The notes beneath the pieces are model-generated. The model saw only the letters and a program-made list of their open reading frames with translations. It was not told where the DNA came from and ran no database searches. DNA of 64,000 nt from Polyangiaceae bacterium (lineage in GTDB: Bacteria; Myxococcota_A; Polyangia; Polyangiales; Polyangiaceae): the NCBI GenBank assembly GCA_025937835.1, contig JAICQO010000001.1, positions 1 to 64,000 on the forward strand, given 5' to 3'. Of this stretch, positions 7,730 through 16,638 are shown piece by piece (positions within the stretch are counted from its first letter, which is position 1; each line of letters begins with the position of its first letter). The position numbers and the translations under genes are program-made.

Positions 7730-9955
7730 ATGCGCACTCCGATTCTTCGTTCTCTGAGTCTGTTGTTGGCGATCGGTTGTAGCTCCGACGGCGATCCCAG
7801 CGAGCCACCGCCCAGCGGCGCTAGAGGCGCTACCGGCGGAAGCAACTCCTCCATCACCGGTGGTGTAACGGGCAAGGGCGGGACGAGCGGCGGTACGCAA
7901 GCTTCGACTCCCACCGGTGGAGCGACATCCAAAGGCGGCGCGCCCGCCACGAACGGCGGCAACACCGTCATGGGCGGTAGCGGGGGCTCGGGCGGCGCGG
8001 CCAGCGGCGGAGCTCCGAGCGGCGCGACGGGCGGAGCCAAGAGCGCTGCGGGTGGCTCGGGGGGGATGACCATGGCTACGGGCGGCGCGGCTAGCGCGGG
8101 GGGTCCGAGCGGCGGCGCTGCGCCCACCGCGGGCGGCGGCGCGGGCGGGGGTTCGTCGAGCTGCGGCGCCAGCGGCTTTCATGTGAAAGACGGCAAGCTC
8201 CTCGACGTGAACTGTGAAGAGTTCGTGATGCGCGGCGTGAATTACCCGTACGCCTGGTTCTCGTCGCGGAACGCCGAGCAAGATCTGCAGGCCATCGCCG
8301 CGACGGGCGCAAACGCCGTTCGCCTCGTGCTGGCCACGGGCGGGCGCTGGACGAAGACCGCTCAAGGTACGCTGACGAGCTTGATCGGCTGGGCCAAGGC
8401 CGCAAAGCTCGTGTCGATCGTCGAGGTGCACGACACGACCGGGTACAGCGAACAGATGGGCTCGGTGGAGCTCGGCAACGCCACGAGCTACTGGACTGGC
8501 TCGGACATCGTCTCGGCCTTGAAGGGCCAAGAAGCCTTCGTGATCGTGAACATCGGCAACGAGCCGAACGGCAACAACACCTCGACGGATTGGGCGCCGA
8601 GCCACGTGACGGCTGTGCAGGCGCTACGCGCGGCCGGCCTCAATCACACCTTGATGGTCGACGCACCGAACTGGGGCCAGGACTGGGAAAACCGCATGCG
8701 CGACGGCGGCGGCTCCTCGATCTGGGACGCCGACGCGCAGAAGAATTTGGTCTTCTCCGTGCACATGTACGACGTGTACGGCTCGAGCTCGACCGTGACC
8801 AGTTACTTCAACAACTTCTTGATGAAGTACGACGCTCCACTGGTGGTCGGCGAATTCGCCGCCGACCACGGCTCCTCGGGCAACGTCGACGAAGACACGA
8901 TCATGTCGCTCGCCGAGAGTCTGAGCGTCGGTTACCTCGGCTGGTCGTGGGCCGGCAACGGCGACGGGCTCGGCTCGCTCGACATCACGAACAACTTCGA
9001 CTCGGGCAGCCTCACGACCTGGGGCACGCGCTTGATCCGGGGCATGAACGGGATCGAGGCGACGTCCGAGACCTGCACGTGCTTCGGGCTCGGCTCCCGC
9101 TACGCGGCTCGCTCCCGCCGCAAATCGGCTCCCGACGCCGAGCTCCAACGGGTGCTGGTGACGCAGCTCGGCTCGGAGGACGAAGCGATCGTGCGTGCGG
9201 CGCTCCCGACGGCGCGCGTGTCGCTCCTCACCGAGCCGCTCCAGGCCAGCGTCGTGAACGCGCTCGTCGGGCTTACGGGCAAGGACCAGCCGGTATCGCG
9301 CCGCGCTCTTGGGCTCGAGGCGTTGAACTATCTACGACCGGACCGGCGCAGTGGCGCTTTGTCGGCGTTTCAGGCAGCGCTCCACGCGGAAGAGCCGGAG
9401 CTCTTGTCGCTGGGCCTGCTCGCCTTGTCCCAGAGCAGACCGTCGGTCGACGCTGCCGACGAGGTAACGCGAGCGGCGCTCGGCGAGCGCGTCACTGCTC
9501 TGCTGGGGCATGGGAACCCGGGCGTGCGCGGGCGCGCGCTCCTGGTCTTGGCGGAGCTCCCAGCGCTCTCGTCCGAAAAAACGCGCTTCGAAGCCGCCTT
9601 GCACGCCCTGCTCGATCGCGAGCCCTACGTCTCTGCGCAAGCGGCGCATCTGTTGGCGCGAACCCGCAACGCCGCCGCGATCTACCGGTTGATCGAGCTG
9701 GTGCGCGACCTGCGGCCGGCGCGCTACGAGCTAGGGGGCAGCTCCGGCGTGATTATCCACGACCTGCCCGGGCGGCGGAGCGTGGCGGAAGCGGCGTTAT
9801 TTGCCGTCCAGTCGCTCGGCGAGCGCGTGAGCGGCGTCGAGCGACTCCCGCTCACGCTGCGCGATCGCTACACGGACGAGCGGCTCTTGCTCGAGAACGC
9901 GGACGCGGCCAAACGCTGGTACCTCCGCTTCGCCGCGCGTATTCCGAAAGAGTAG
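7730..9955 (+). CDS. GH5 glycoside hydrolase lipoprotein fused to a HEAT-like repeat region
   Basis: ATG 7730 gives MRTPILRSLSLLLAIGC, a lipoprotein signal; an in-frame upstream start at 7652 would bury it. Residues ~20-145 are a Gly/Ser/Thr/Ala tether. Residues ~146-450 are a GH5 (cellulase/mannanase) barrel: FHVKDGKLLDVN, MRGVNYPYAWF, NIGNEPNG with acid/base E278, and VVGEFAADH with nucleophile E375, closing with ETCTCF. From about residue 455 (DNA ~9080-9110) the protein turns into Leu/Ala/Glu-rich helical repeats (LGLLALSQSRPSVDAADEV, GHGNPGVRGRALLVLAELP), like HEAT/PBS repeats usual in cytoplasmic proteins. No linker separates the two. An ancient or recent deletion fusing two genes is the simplest reading. 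The glycosidase half looks intact and should be surface-exposed. Confidence 0.75.
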   Translation: MRTPILRSLSLLLAIGCSSDGDPSEPPPSGARGATGGSNSSITGGVTGKGGTSGGTQASTPTGGATSKGGAPATNGGNTVMGGSGGSGGAASGGAPSGATGGAKSAAGGSGGMTMATGGAASAGGPSGGAAPTAGGGAGGGSSSCGASGFHVKDGKLLDVNCEEFVMRGVNYPYAWFSSRNAEQDLQAIAATGANAVRLVLATGGRWTKTAQGTLTSLIGWAKAAKLVSIVEVHDTTGYSEQMGSVELGNATSYWTGSDIVSALKGQEAFVIVNIGNEPNGNNTSTDWAPSHVTAVQALRAAGLNHTLMVDAPNWGQDWENRMRDGGGSSIWDADAQKNLVFSVHMYDVYGSSSTVTSYFNNFLMKYDAPLVVGEFAADHGSSGNVDEDTIMSLAESLSVGYLGWSWAGNGDGLGSLDITNNFDSGSLTTWGTRLIRGMNGIEATSETCTCFGLGSRYAARSRRKSAPDAELQRVLVTQLGSEDEAIVRAALPTARVSLLTEPLQASVVNALVGLTGKDQPVSRRALGLEALNYLRPDRRSGALSAFQAALHAEEPELLSLGLLALSQSRPSVDAADEVTRAALGERVTALLGHGNPGVRGRALLVLAELPALSSEKTRFEAALHALLDREPYVSAQAAHLLARTRNAAAIYRLIELVRDLRPARYELGGSSGVIIHDLPGRRSVAEAALFAVQSLGERVSGVERLPLTLRDRYTDERLLLENADAAKRWYLRFAARIPKE

Positions 9956-10101
9956 CCGAGCTCGGCGGAGCGTGGCCGCGACGTGCCCGCCCTTGTCCGC
10001 AGGCGCTCCGTCGGAGCTGGCACAACCTGGCAGAGCATCCGAGCGCCTTTGGCCGGGTTTTCCGGCGGTCGGTCGGGCATAGCGTTTGCTTCTCGCTGCT
10101 C

Positions 10102-10829
10102 ATGCAATGGCGGGATCGGTGTGCCTGGTGCGTTGGATTGGGAGCTGCTTTGGTGAGCCTGGCGTGTGGACTCACGACGGATGGTGAGGACACCCCCGAG
10201 GCTCCTCCGGCCGCGCCCGGGCCCAAAGCTCCACCACAGACGGAGCCGCGGCCCCAGACGGCGCTCCCGGAACCCGAGATGCCGGAACCCGCGCCGGGGA
10301 GCGACGCGCCGAGCGAGGAGTCCTACGACGGCGCCCCGATTTGCGTGGAAAAGTCCCCCTTCGAAGAGATGCCTCCAGGATGCCCCCGAATCGACCGACA
10401 GCGGGCACCGAGTGTCCGCCGGAGTCCTCTGGAGCGCGTTGCCCCGGCGGCACGCAGAAGTTGGGGGAGCACTATCGCCAGACGGTGATGTACTGCGAGA
10501 GCTCCGTCTGGGTCGAGAGATCCCAGCCTTGTAGCAACGAATGCAGCGCGCGCGGGCCGAACGCCATCGATTTGCCCGACGACTGCGGATCGCGCCGGGT
10601 GGTCGACTGCAACGGCGAGTCCATGAGCTCGCTCCTCAACGCGGCGATCCACCGGTGTGAGATCGACGCTTTCGCCAATCAGATCCAGGTCGAGGTGGAA
10701 GACGGCTGTCCGCGTGTCGTCTCGTCCGACAAGGCCCTGAGCCGTTGTGCGATCGGCGCCTTGAGCTCGACGCGCTGGGAATGCGGCTCCGGATTTTCGT
10801 GCGAGAAAGCCAGTTTTCTATCGCTCTGA
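10102..10829 (+). pseudogene. Small Cys-containing lipoprotein gene with a frameshift in a C-run
   Basis: ATG 10102 starts a convincing lipoprotein (CAWCVGLGAALVSLAC, then a Pro/Glu-rich linker to APICVEKSPFEEMPPG). At CCCCC (10383-10387) this frame degenerates into basic nonsense, while the frame one base earlier continues as PNRPTAGTECPPESSG..CPGGTQKLGEHYRQTVMYCESS to TGA 10829. Adding one C to the run joins the two into a ~243-residue protein with regular Cys spacing. It is either a true one-base deletion or a sequencing error in the homopolymer. Function unknown; the Cys-rich exported style matches the gene at 2630-3784. Confidence 0.65.
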
Positions 10830-10834
10830 TTCGC

Positions 10835-12682
10835 TCACTCCCAAGCTTGAAGCTCGCCGTGGATCCACTCGGCGCGCTCGAGGAGGAAGTTCTTCAAGAT
10901 CGTGATTTCCGCTGCGTGACTGCCGCTCTCGGGTTGCAGGTCCCAGCGGTCGTAGTCGCGCTGAGCGGCGTCTCCGACGCGACTTGCGATTTCATCCACC
11001 AGATCGGCCAGCTCTTCGGGGGACAGCGTGGAGCCGAGCAGCGACAGGAAGCGGGCCTTGTAGCGCGCCCTGAACGATGGATCTTCGAAGAGCCGTAGCC
11101 AGGGACCCTGCCGGAAGTAGTCGGTGCCGTCGCTGCCCTCGAGGTACCAACCGCGGGCATCGGTAGCCCGTGCGTCGTACGGGGTGCCGAGGCTGCGATC
11201 GAAATCCCAGACGGGCCCGGCCACCAGCTTCTGCTCGCGGTCCTTGTGGAAGAACGTGCTGATGCGCAGGCCGTCGACGTTCTTGGTCAGGGCGTTGATC
11301 AGGTTGTGATCGACGAACGATTCGACGTCGATGTACTCGGAGTAGTGGCTGCCGGTCTCGGGGTTCGTGAAATCGGCAGCGTTCAGCGCGACGGCGTTGG
11401 CGCTCAGGTAGCCTTGGATGTAGTCGCGCTGAGCGGCGCGCGGCTCGTCGTCCATCACGTCGGAGTCCGGGTAGACGTATTGGAACGGCTGCCCGTCGAT
11501 GCCGAAGCTCGGGTCGCCCTTGTCGATGCTGAGGATGTAGCCGCCCGTGACGCCGGGTGGTGCGTTCTCGGACTCTTCGAGCTTGTCGATATCGACGCGC
11601 TCCTGGCCGCGCTTGATCTTCTCGATCACCGTATAGAAGCCGAGGTACTTGGCGAGCGTCACGGAGCCGCCGTCATCGACCAGAAAGGCTTCGGCGAAGC
11701 GCGTCCGCGGCGCGTAACGACCGATTCGGTTCGAGATCTCGAAGGAGACGGCGTTGCGGATCAGGCTGCGATCCATGATCACCGGATCGGAAAGCACCCA
11801 ATCCGCGTCGGCAGGCATGCCGAGCAGCGACAGGGCGCGGTCGTCGTCCCGGTCTTCCCGGCGCAGCTCGACGGCGTACTGTTTTTTCGGAAACGAGCGG
11901 GAGCTCTGGCCACGGACGTGGATGCCGATCGGCGTGTCGAGCTCGGCCTCCCCGAGCCACGACTCCCCGTCGGGGTTGGGCGCGAACACGGACAGCGTGG
12001 CCGCCACGTGCTCCGTGCCCATCGCATCGAGCTGGCCGGAGCCGAAGGTGTGTATCACGACGATCGGGAGGTGCGTGCTGAAGCTGCGCGCGTCCTCTTC
12101 TACCTTCAGGTAGGTGGCGCCGAGCACGGCGATCGGCTGTTCGACGCCGCGCAGGTAGGCGCTGGCGCGCACGCGCGTCGAACGTTCGATCAGGATCGGG
12201 TGTTCGAAGATCGGCGAGTCGAGGGTCGGCAGCGAGCCGTCGACCGTGTAGTGGATCTCGGCGTCCGGCTCGAGCGCGGACAGGCGCACTTCTGCGCTCG
12301 ACTCGAACGCCGACGCCGGAGGATCGAAGCGGATTTCCGCAGAAATGACCGGTGCCGCGCCGCCGGTGGGAGCCGCACCCCCGGTCGAAGCGCCGCCTTT
12401 GGGTGCGCCGCCGAAACTGCCGGCGCCGGCTTGTGAAGCGCCGCCGCTCGCTCGGCCACCCGCGCCACCTGCGCTGCCGGAACCGCCGGCACCTGCGGCA
12501 CCGCCGCGCGGGGCTCCGGCTGTGCCCGCGACGACGCCGTTACCTCCGTTGGCTGCGCCGGCCTGGTTTGCCGACCCGCCTTGCGTGAACAGGTCGCCCC
12601 CGGACGAACTGCTGGAACATGCCAGTTGAAGGGAAAGGACGGCGAGCCACTGCTTCGACCACGACCGAGCCGCCAAACGCAT
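10835..12682 (-). CDS. CotH-family lipoprotein with chitobiase-type C-terminal domain
   Basis: The 615-residue protein has a lipoprotein signal (WLAVLSLQLAC), a Gly/Ala tether of about 80 residues, a short beta-domain of the chitobiase/hexosaminidase C-terminal kind (EVRLSALEPDAEIHYTVDGSLPT), and a CotH kinase-like region. The CotH part shows GIHVRGQSSRSFPKKQYAVELR, ADWVLSDPVIMDRSLIRNAVSFEI, GFYTVIEKIKRG, and the family's terminal GPVWDFDRSLG. CotH of Bacillus phosphorylates spore-coat proteins; exported bacterial homologues with such tethers are widespread and mostly uncharacterised. It is likely surface-attached. It converges on the frameshifted gene upstream with stops 5 bp apart. Confidence 0.85.
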   Translation of the reverse strand: MRLAARSWSKQWLAVLSLQLACSSSSSGGDLFTQGGSANQAGAANGGNGVVAGTAGAPRGGAAGAGGSGSAGGAGGRASGGASQAGAGSFGGAPKGGASTGGAAPTGGAAPVISAEIRFDPPASAFESSAEVRLSALEPDAEIHYTVDGSLPTLDSPIFEHPILIERSTRVRASAYLRGVEQPIAVLGATYLKVEEDARSFSTHLPIVVIHTFGSGQLDAMGTEHVAATLSVFAPNPDGESWLGEAELDTPIGIHVRGQSSRSFPKKQYAVELRREDRDDDRALSLLGMPADADWVLSDPVIMDRSLIRNAVSFEISNRIGRYAPRTRFAEAFLVDDGGSVTLAKYLGFYTVIEKIKRGQERVDIDKLEESENAPPGVTGGYILSIDKGDPSFGIDGQPFQYVYPDSDVMDDEPRAAQRDYIQGYLSANAVALNAADFTNPETGSHYSEYIDVESFVDHNLINALTKNVDGLRISTFFHKDREQKLVAGPVWDFDRSLGTPYDARATDARGWYLEGSDGTDYFRQGPWLRLFEDPSFRARYKARFLSLLGSTLSPEELADLVDEIASRVGDAAQRDYDRWDLQPESGSHAAEITILKNFLLERAEWIHGELQAWE

Positions 12683-12708
12683 CCCGGCGAGTATACCACC
12701 CCGCTCGA

Positions 12709-13350
12709 CTACTCGGCCGTGAACCCGATCCGGACGTGGGTCCCGTCACAGTAAGGCTTGTTGCCGGAATGGCCGCAGCGGCAAAGCCGCGTCTTCTGCA
12801 GGCGGTGGATAGTCCGCCCCGTGCCGGCGCACAGCTCGAGGTTGCCCTCCACTTGATAGGGGCCGTTCGGCAAAGGCGTGATCGTCAGCGGCCCAGCGCG
12901 GTTCGCGAGCGGCTCGCTCGACTGCGTCTCCGGCTCGCCCGTGGCCTGGAACGGGAGCGCGTTGTGGCTGCCGTCGCAGAACGGCTTGTTCTTCGAGGCG
13001 CCACAGCGGCAGAGCGTGGCTCGGAAGCCGACGTCGCGATCGCCGAGCCGCAGATCCGCGTGCACGGCGAGCGGGCCGTTCTCACGCAAGCGCAACACGT
13101 TCACCTCCGGCGGCGCTTCGTCCGCGTGGCCGTCGAGGCGCTGGTAGCGGATGGCACCGGACGGGCACAGGTGCGCGAGCTCGGCCACTTCTTCCGGCGT
13201 CGCGCGGTCGGGATGGATCCACTCGCCGGGCACGTTGGGCACGAACACGTCGGGGCGCGTCAGCACGCAGAACCGCGAGTGAATGCACTTCTTGCCTTCG
13301 TAGCGGATCAGCACGCGCTTGCCCCGCACCATTTCGACGCCGTCGCTCAA
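12709..13350 (-). CDS. Iron-sulphur protein with a Fer4_19-type and two CDGSH domains
   Basis: The 213-residue cytoplasmic protein has three predicted cluster sites. Residues ~10-70 hold a divergent ferredoxin-like domain (KKCIHSRFC, C22 and C28; LCPSGAI, C62). Residues ~111-130 and ~187-206 are CDGSH fingers: C114, C116, C125, H129 and C190, C192, C201, H205, each 3Cys-1His ligating a 2Fe-2S cluster. This three-part layout is a known family thought to act in redox or iron homeostasis. TTG 13350 is taken as start because GGAGG lies 7 nt before it; ATG 13332 is possible. It follows the XPB operon on the same strand, 23 bp after the DUF790 stop, and could be its last member. Confidence 0.85.
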   Translation of the reverse strand: MSDGVEMVRGKRVLIRYEGKKCIHSRFCVLTRPDVFVPNVPGEWIHPDRATPEEVAELAHLCPSGAIRYQRLDGHADEAPPEVNVLRLRENGPLAVHADLRLGDRDVGFRATLCRCGASKNKPFCDGSHNALPFQATGEPETQSSEPLANRAGPLTITPLPNGPYQVEGNLELCAGTGRTIHRLQKTRLCRCGHSGNKPYCDGTHVRIGFTAE

Positions 13351-13373
13351 AGCTGCCTCCGGCCGCGACCGTA

Positions 13374-14585
13374 CTACGGCGCGCGCAGAGCGTCGAGCTT
13401 GCGCTCGAGCGCGCGCGCGCTCGGTTTGCCCTTGAACACGTAGAGCGCGGCGTGCGTGTCGGCGTCCAGCACGCTCTCACTCACGCGCAGCTTCGAGCTC
13501 ACGCCGAACACGATCCGCTTGCCGAGGCCGCGCTCGGCCCATTCGACGCGACGAAACACGGCCTCGCGGCTCCAGAAACCGAGCAGCTCGAAGAAGATCG
13601 GCTGCGGATCGTCGGGGTGTTCGAAGCGCAGATCCGGTACGCACACGCCGCTACCCGGCAAATCCAGCAAATCTTCCGAGATTTTCGGGTGCCAGCGCGA
13701 GCCGAGCGCCTCGAAATCCTTGCACAGCGTGGCGATCTCGTCGCGCACGGCGCTCGGCTCGCCGGCTCGGGAGCGGCGCACGTGCCGGTGCACGAACGAC
13801 AGCGGCGTTCGGTGCGCGCCCCACAGCACCTCCGCTCGGAGCTCGAACACGTCGCAGGCCTCGAGCGCCGGGAGCAACAACGAAAGCTCGAGCCCGTACT
13901 TCGTGACTGCCTCGAACAGGCTGTACGGGCCGTCGATCGTGAGCCGGTATCCGCCGCCCGACAGGCGCTCCGAGTGGTACATCAGCTTTCGGAATTTGAG
14001 CTTCTGGAACAGGCTGCGGTACGCCTCCGGCGCGGCGCACTGCACATCGACCACGACCTTGACCGCGCGCAGCAGCACCGCCTGGACCTGGCCCTGTTCG
14101 TAGCGCGTGACCCAAAGTTCGGGGTCGAGGGCCGGCGCGCGCAACAGGCGCTCGGCCCCGCGCAGATCGGCGTAAAGCGCCTCTTCCAGGGCGTCCGGCT
14201 CCAGGGCGAACGCCGGAGCAACCTCGCCGATCACCGCTTCTCGGGAGAACGGCGTCTCGAGGGTCGCGGCGCGGCGCGCAGTCGCGGCCCGCTCGAACAG
14301 CGCGCGCCGGAGCTCGACCGGCTCGACCGGGCTGTGGGAGCCGAACTCGGCTTCGTCGAGCAGGAGCTTGGCGAGGCCGAGCGCGATCCGCCGTTCACTC
14401 GGGCGAAGCTCGAGCCCCGAGAGCCGGGCTTCAACGGTGTCGCGATCGTCGCCCACGCTCGCCGCGAGGAGCTCCGAGAGCTCGAGCGCCAACTCTCGGG
14501 CGCGGGCTCTCTTGGACGGCGGCAGCTCTTGCAAGAGCAGCTGGTTTCCCTCGCGCTTGGCGCGCACGTGCTCGACGCTCAGCAT
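13374..14585 (-). CDS. Bax1-like DUF790 nuclease
   Basis: The 403-residue protein matches the DUF790/Bax1 family: basic N-terminus (MLSVEHVRAKREGNQLLLQ), a middle region (TRYEQGQVQAVLLRA, then KFRKLMYHSER, GGYRLTIDGPYSLFEAVTKYGLEL) and a C-terminal nuclease-like part with VCVPDLRFEHPDD, FFELLGFWS and KRIVFGVSSKL. In archaea Bax1 binds XPB helicase and acts as the endonuclease of a nucleotide-excision-repair-like pair. The PDLRFE..FFELLGFW residues probably give the PD-(D/E)xK-type site, by family knowledge. It begins 3 bp after the XPB stop, so the two are co-translated and very likely form the same complex. Confidence 0.85.
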   Translation of the reverse strand: MLSVEHVRAKREGNQLLLQELPPSKRARARELALELSELLAASVGDDRDTVEARLSGLELRPSERRIALGLAKLLLDEAEFGSHSPVEPVELRRALFERAATARRAATLETPFSREAVIGEVAPAFALEPDALEEALYADLRGAERLLRAPALDPELWVTRYEQGQVQAVLLRAVKVVVDVQCAAPEAYRSLFQKLKFRKLMYHSERLSGGGYRLTIDGPYSLFEAVTKYGLELSLLLPALEACDVFELRAEVLWGAHRTPLSFVHRHVRRSRAGEPSAVRDEIATLCKDFEALGSRWHPKISEDLLDLPGSGVCVPDLRFEHPDDPQPIFFELLGFWSREAVFRRVEWAERGLGKRIVFGVSSKLRVSESVLDADTHAALYVFKGKPSARALERKLDALRAP

Positions 14586-14588
14586 CGC

Positions 14589-15950
14589 CTACCGGTACGC
14601 GACGTGCTCGCGGCGCCGTTCGCTCGTGAAGTGCTCGGAGGTGCCGGCGGACACCAGCTCGTAGAGGATGGCGCGCTTGTCGCCGCTCCTGCGCAAGATC
14701 CGCCCCAGGCGTTGCACGTGCTCGCGCACCGAGCCGCTGCCGCTGATCACCACGGCGACGCTCGCGTCGGGGACATCCACGCCCTCGTTCAGCACCTTGG
14801 AGGTGGCGATCGCGCCGTATTGCCGGCGCGAGAAGCGCTCCAAGATCTCGCTGCGCTCCTTGACCTTGGTCTGGTGGGTGATGACCGGGATCAGAAAGCG
14901 CCGCGAGACGGCGTAGGCGGTGGCGTTGTCCTGGGTGAAAATCAAGACCTGCTCGTTCTGGTGCTGGTCGAGCAAACGCTCGAGCGCGAGCAGCTTGCCG
15001 GTCGCAGCCAGGGACAGCTCGCGCTGCCGCAGATACGCCTGAAACGCGCGGCGGCCGGCCGACGAGCGCGCGGCGCGCTGGACGAACTCGCTCCAGCCGC
15101 TGCCACGGCTCATGCGGATCCCCTGAGCGCGCAGGAAGTCCGTGTAGAGCTTGCGTTGCTCGGCGTACTCGGCGCGCTCGGCCGGCGTGAGATCGACGTC
15201 GAGGCGCACGGTCTCGTAGTCGGCGAGGTATTCGCCGGACAGCTCGACGATGTCCTTGCGATACACGACCGGACCGATCAAACGATCGAGCACGGCGTCG
15301 CGGCCGTCCGGGCGCTCGGGGGTGGCGCTCAGCCCGAGCCGAAACGGCGCGAGGCAAAGCTCGGCCGCGAGCTGGTAGGTCTCGGACGGCAGATGATGGC
15401 ACTCGTCGAACACGACGAGCCCGAAACGCGCGCCGAAATGCTGCATGTGCAGGTACGCCGAGTCGTAGGTCGTGACCGTGAGCTCGCGGAGCTCGTGGCT
15501 ACCGCCGCCGACGATGCCCACCTCGCAGCCGAAGCTCGTGCGGAGCAAATCGTACCACTGCCGCACCAGATCCAGGGTGGGCACGACCACGAGCGTGGAG
15601 CGGCGCCGGTCCTGGATCGCGAGCACGGCCAGGTGGCTCTTGCCGGCGCCGGTCGGGAGCACGACCACGCCGCGCCCGTGCGCGCGCCGGAACTCGGCGA
15701 GCGCCTCGGTCTGAAACGGCCGCGGCTCGCGGTGCAACACCAGCGAGGCCGAGAGCTCGGCGTAGCGGCGCGCGAGGTCTTGGTAGGCAACGCCGGCGCG
15801 GTGCAGCGCGGTCACGACCTCGGCGTAGGCGCAGGCCGGCGCGCGGTGGCTGTTCGAGCGCTTGTCGAAGCGGCAGCTCGCGGGCAGCTCGAAGCCGCCG
15901 GGGACGCCCTCGAGCTCGAGCGTGCCGGCCTCGAAGCGCAGCGTGATCAT
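14589..15950 (-). CDS. XPB-type DNA helicase
   Basis: The 453-residue superfamily 2 helicase starts at ATG 15950 (MITLRFEAGTLELEGV), which overlaps the phosphatase stop by 4 bp (ATGA); an upstream extension is merely the overlapping gene in another frame. Motifs in order: REPRPFQTEALAEF (Q-like), VLPTGAGKS (Walker A), VVVPTLDLVRQW (Ia), TYDSAY, VVFDECHHLP (DECH, motif II), LGLSATPERPDGRD (III), VLIFTQD (IV), GVDVPDASVAVVISGSGS (V) and QRLGRILRRS (VI). These fit XPB/Rad25-like 3'-5' helicases, which unwind damaged DNA for excision repair. It is paired with the Bax1 nuclease directly downstream, as in archaea. Confidence 0.85.
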   Translation of the reverse strand: MITLRFEAGTLELEGVPGGFELPASCRFDKRSNSHRAPACAYAEVVTALHRAGVAYQDLARRYAELSASLVLHREPRPFQTEALAEFRRAHGRGVVVLPTGAGKSHLAVLAIQDRRRSTLVVVPTLDLVRQWYDLLRTSFGCEVGIVGGGSHELRELTVTTYDSAYLHMQHFGARFGLVVFDECHHLPSETYQLAAELCLAPFRLGLSATPERPDGRDAVLDRLIGPVVYRKDIVELSGEYLADYETVRLDVDLTPAERAEYAEQRKLYTDFLRAQGIRMSRGSGWSEFVQRAARSSAGRRAFQAYLRQRELSLAATGKLLALERLLDQHQNEQVLIFTQDNATAYAVSRRFLIPVITHQTKVKERSEILERFSRRQYGAIATSKVLNEGVDVPDASVAVVISGSGSVREHVQRLGRILRRSGDKRAILYELVSAGTSEHFTSERRREHVAYR

Positions 15951-16630
15951 GGCAATGCCGAGCCGGGCGCCGGCGCCGGCGCGGGCCGCGATTCGATGGG
16001 CGACCCCATCAGCTCGAGCGGGACATGCCAGACGACCTCGCCGATCCGCGTGCCGCGCCGCTGCCGCAGGCGCAGCAGCGTGGCGGAGCAGTTGTCCATG
16101 CGCAGCACGCACACGCGCGGGACGGGCAAGCAGATCAGGCGCTTGACCAGATGAAAATTGAAACCGCCGTGAGCCACGAGCAGCACGCGCCCGGACAGCG
16201 CCGAGACGCGGCCGATCACGCGATCGGCGCGGGCCTGGATCTGCTGGTAGCTCTCGCCGCCGTACTCGGCGAAATCACCGAGCTCTTCGAGCTTGCGGGC
16301 GGGGTAGCTCGGAAAGCGTCCGGCGATCTCCTCGGCGCTCAGCCCTTCCAGCTCTCCGGCGGCGACCTCGGCCAGGTCCGGATCGACCTGCGGCGGCGAA
16401 CCGCCGGCCGCGTGGGTGATGATCTGCGCCGTCTCGGAGGCGCGGCGCAGCGGCGAGCAAAACGCGACGTCCCACAGGATGCCCTGCGACGCGAACCAGC
16501 GGCCGACGACGTGGGCTTGGGCGCGGCCGCGATCGTTCAGCGGCGAATCGAAGCGCCCCTGCATCCGCGCTTCCGCGTTGGCCTTGCTTTCGCCGTGGCG
16601 CACGACCACGATTTCTAGCGACTCGCTCAA
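15947..16630 (-). CDS. Histidine phosphatase (phosphoglycerate-mutase-like)
   Basis: The 227-residue protein opens with VVVRHGESKANAEARMQGRFDSPLNDRG, the RHG catalytic motif of the histidine phosphatase superfamily, has CSPLRRASETA, the acid-containing VAAGELEG segment, and ends the domain with LLVAHGGFNFHLVKRL, the second catalytic His. Typical targets are sugar phosphates, nucleotides or cobalamin precursors; nothing here selects one. TTG 16630 is used because the RHG motif sits 12 residues in, as usual. It is the first gene of the phosphatase-XPB-Bax1 operon and starts only 8 bp from the divergent OsmC gene. Confidence 0.85.
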   Translation of the reverse strand: MSESLEIVVVRHGESKANAEARMQGRFDSPLNDRGRAQAHVVGRWFASQGILWDVAFCSPLRRASETAQIITHAAGGSPPQVDPDLAEVAAGELEGLSAEEIAGRFPSYPARKLEELGDFAEYGGESYQQIQARADRVIGRVSALSGRVLLVAHGGFNFHLVKRLICLPVPRVCVLRMDNCSATLLRLRQRRGTRIGEVVWHVPLELMGSPIESRPAPAPAPGSALP

Positions 16631-16638
16631 GGTGACCC

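Noticed and set aside
10016-10032. Possible sigma-54 promoter TGGCACAACCTGGCA before the frameshifted lipoprotein gene
   Set aside because: The GG-to-GC spacing is one base short of the fixed 12-bp step, so it should not be recognised.
13452-16154. 900-codon open frame on the plus strand across the DUF790 and XPB genes
   Set aside because: It is the antisense of two well-supported genes, has biased Arg/Glu/Leu composition and no domain. High GC makes such shadows common.
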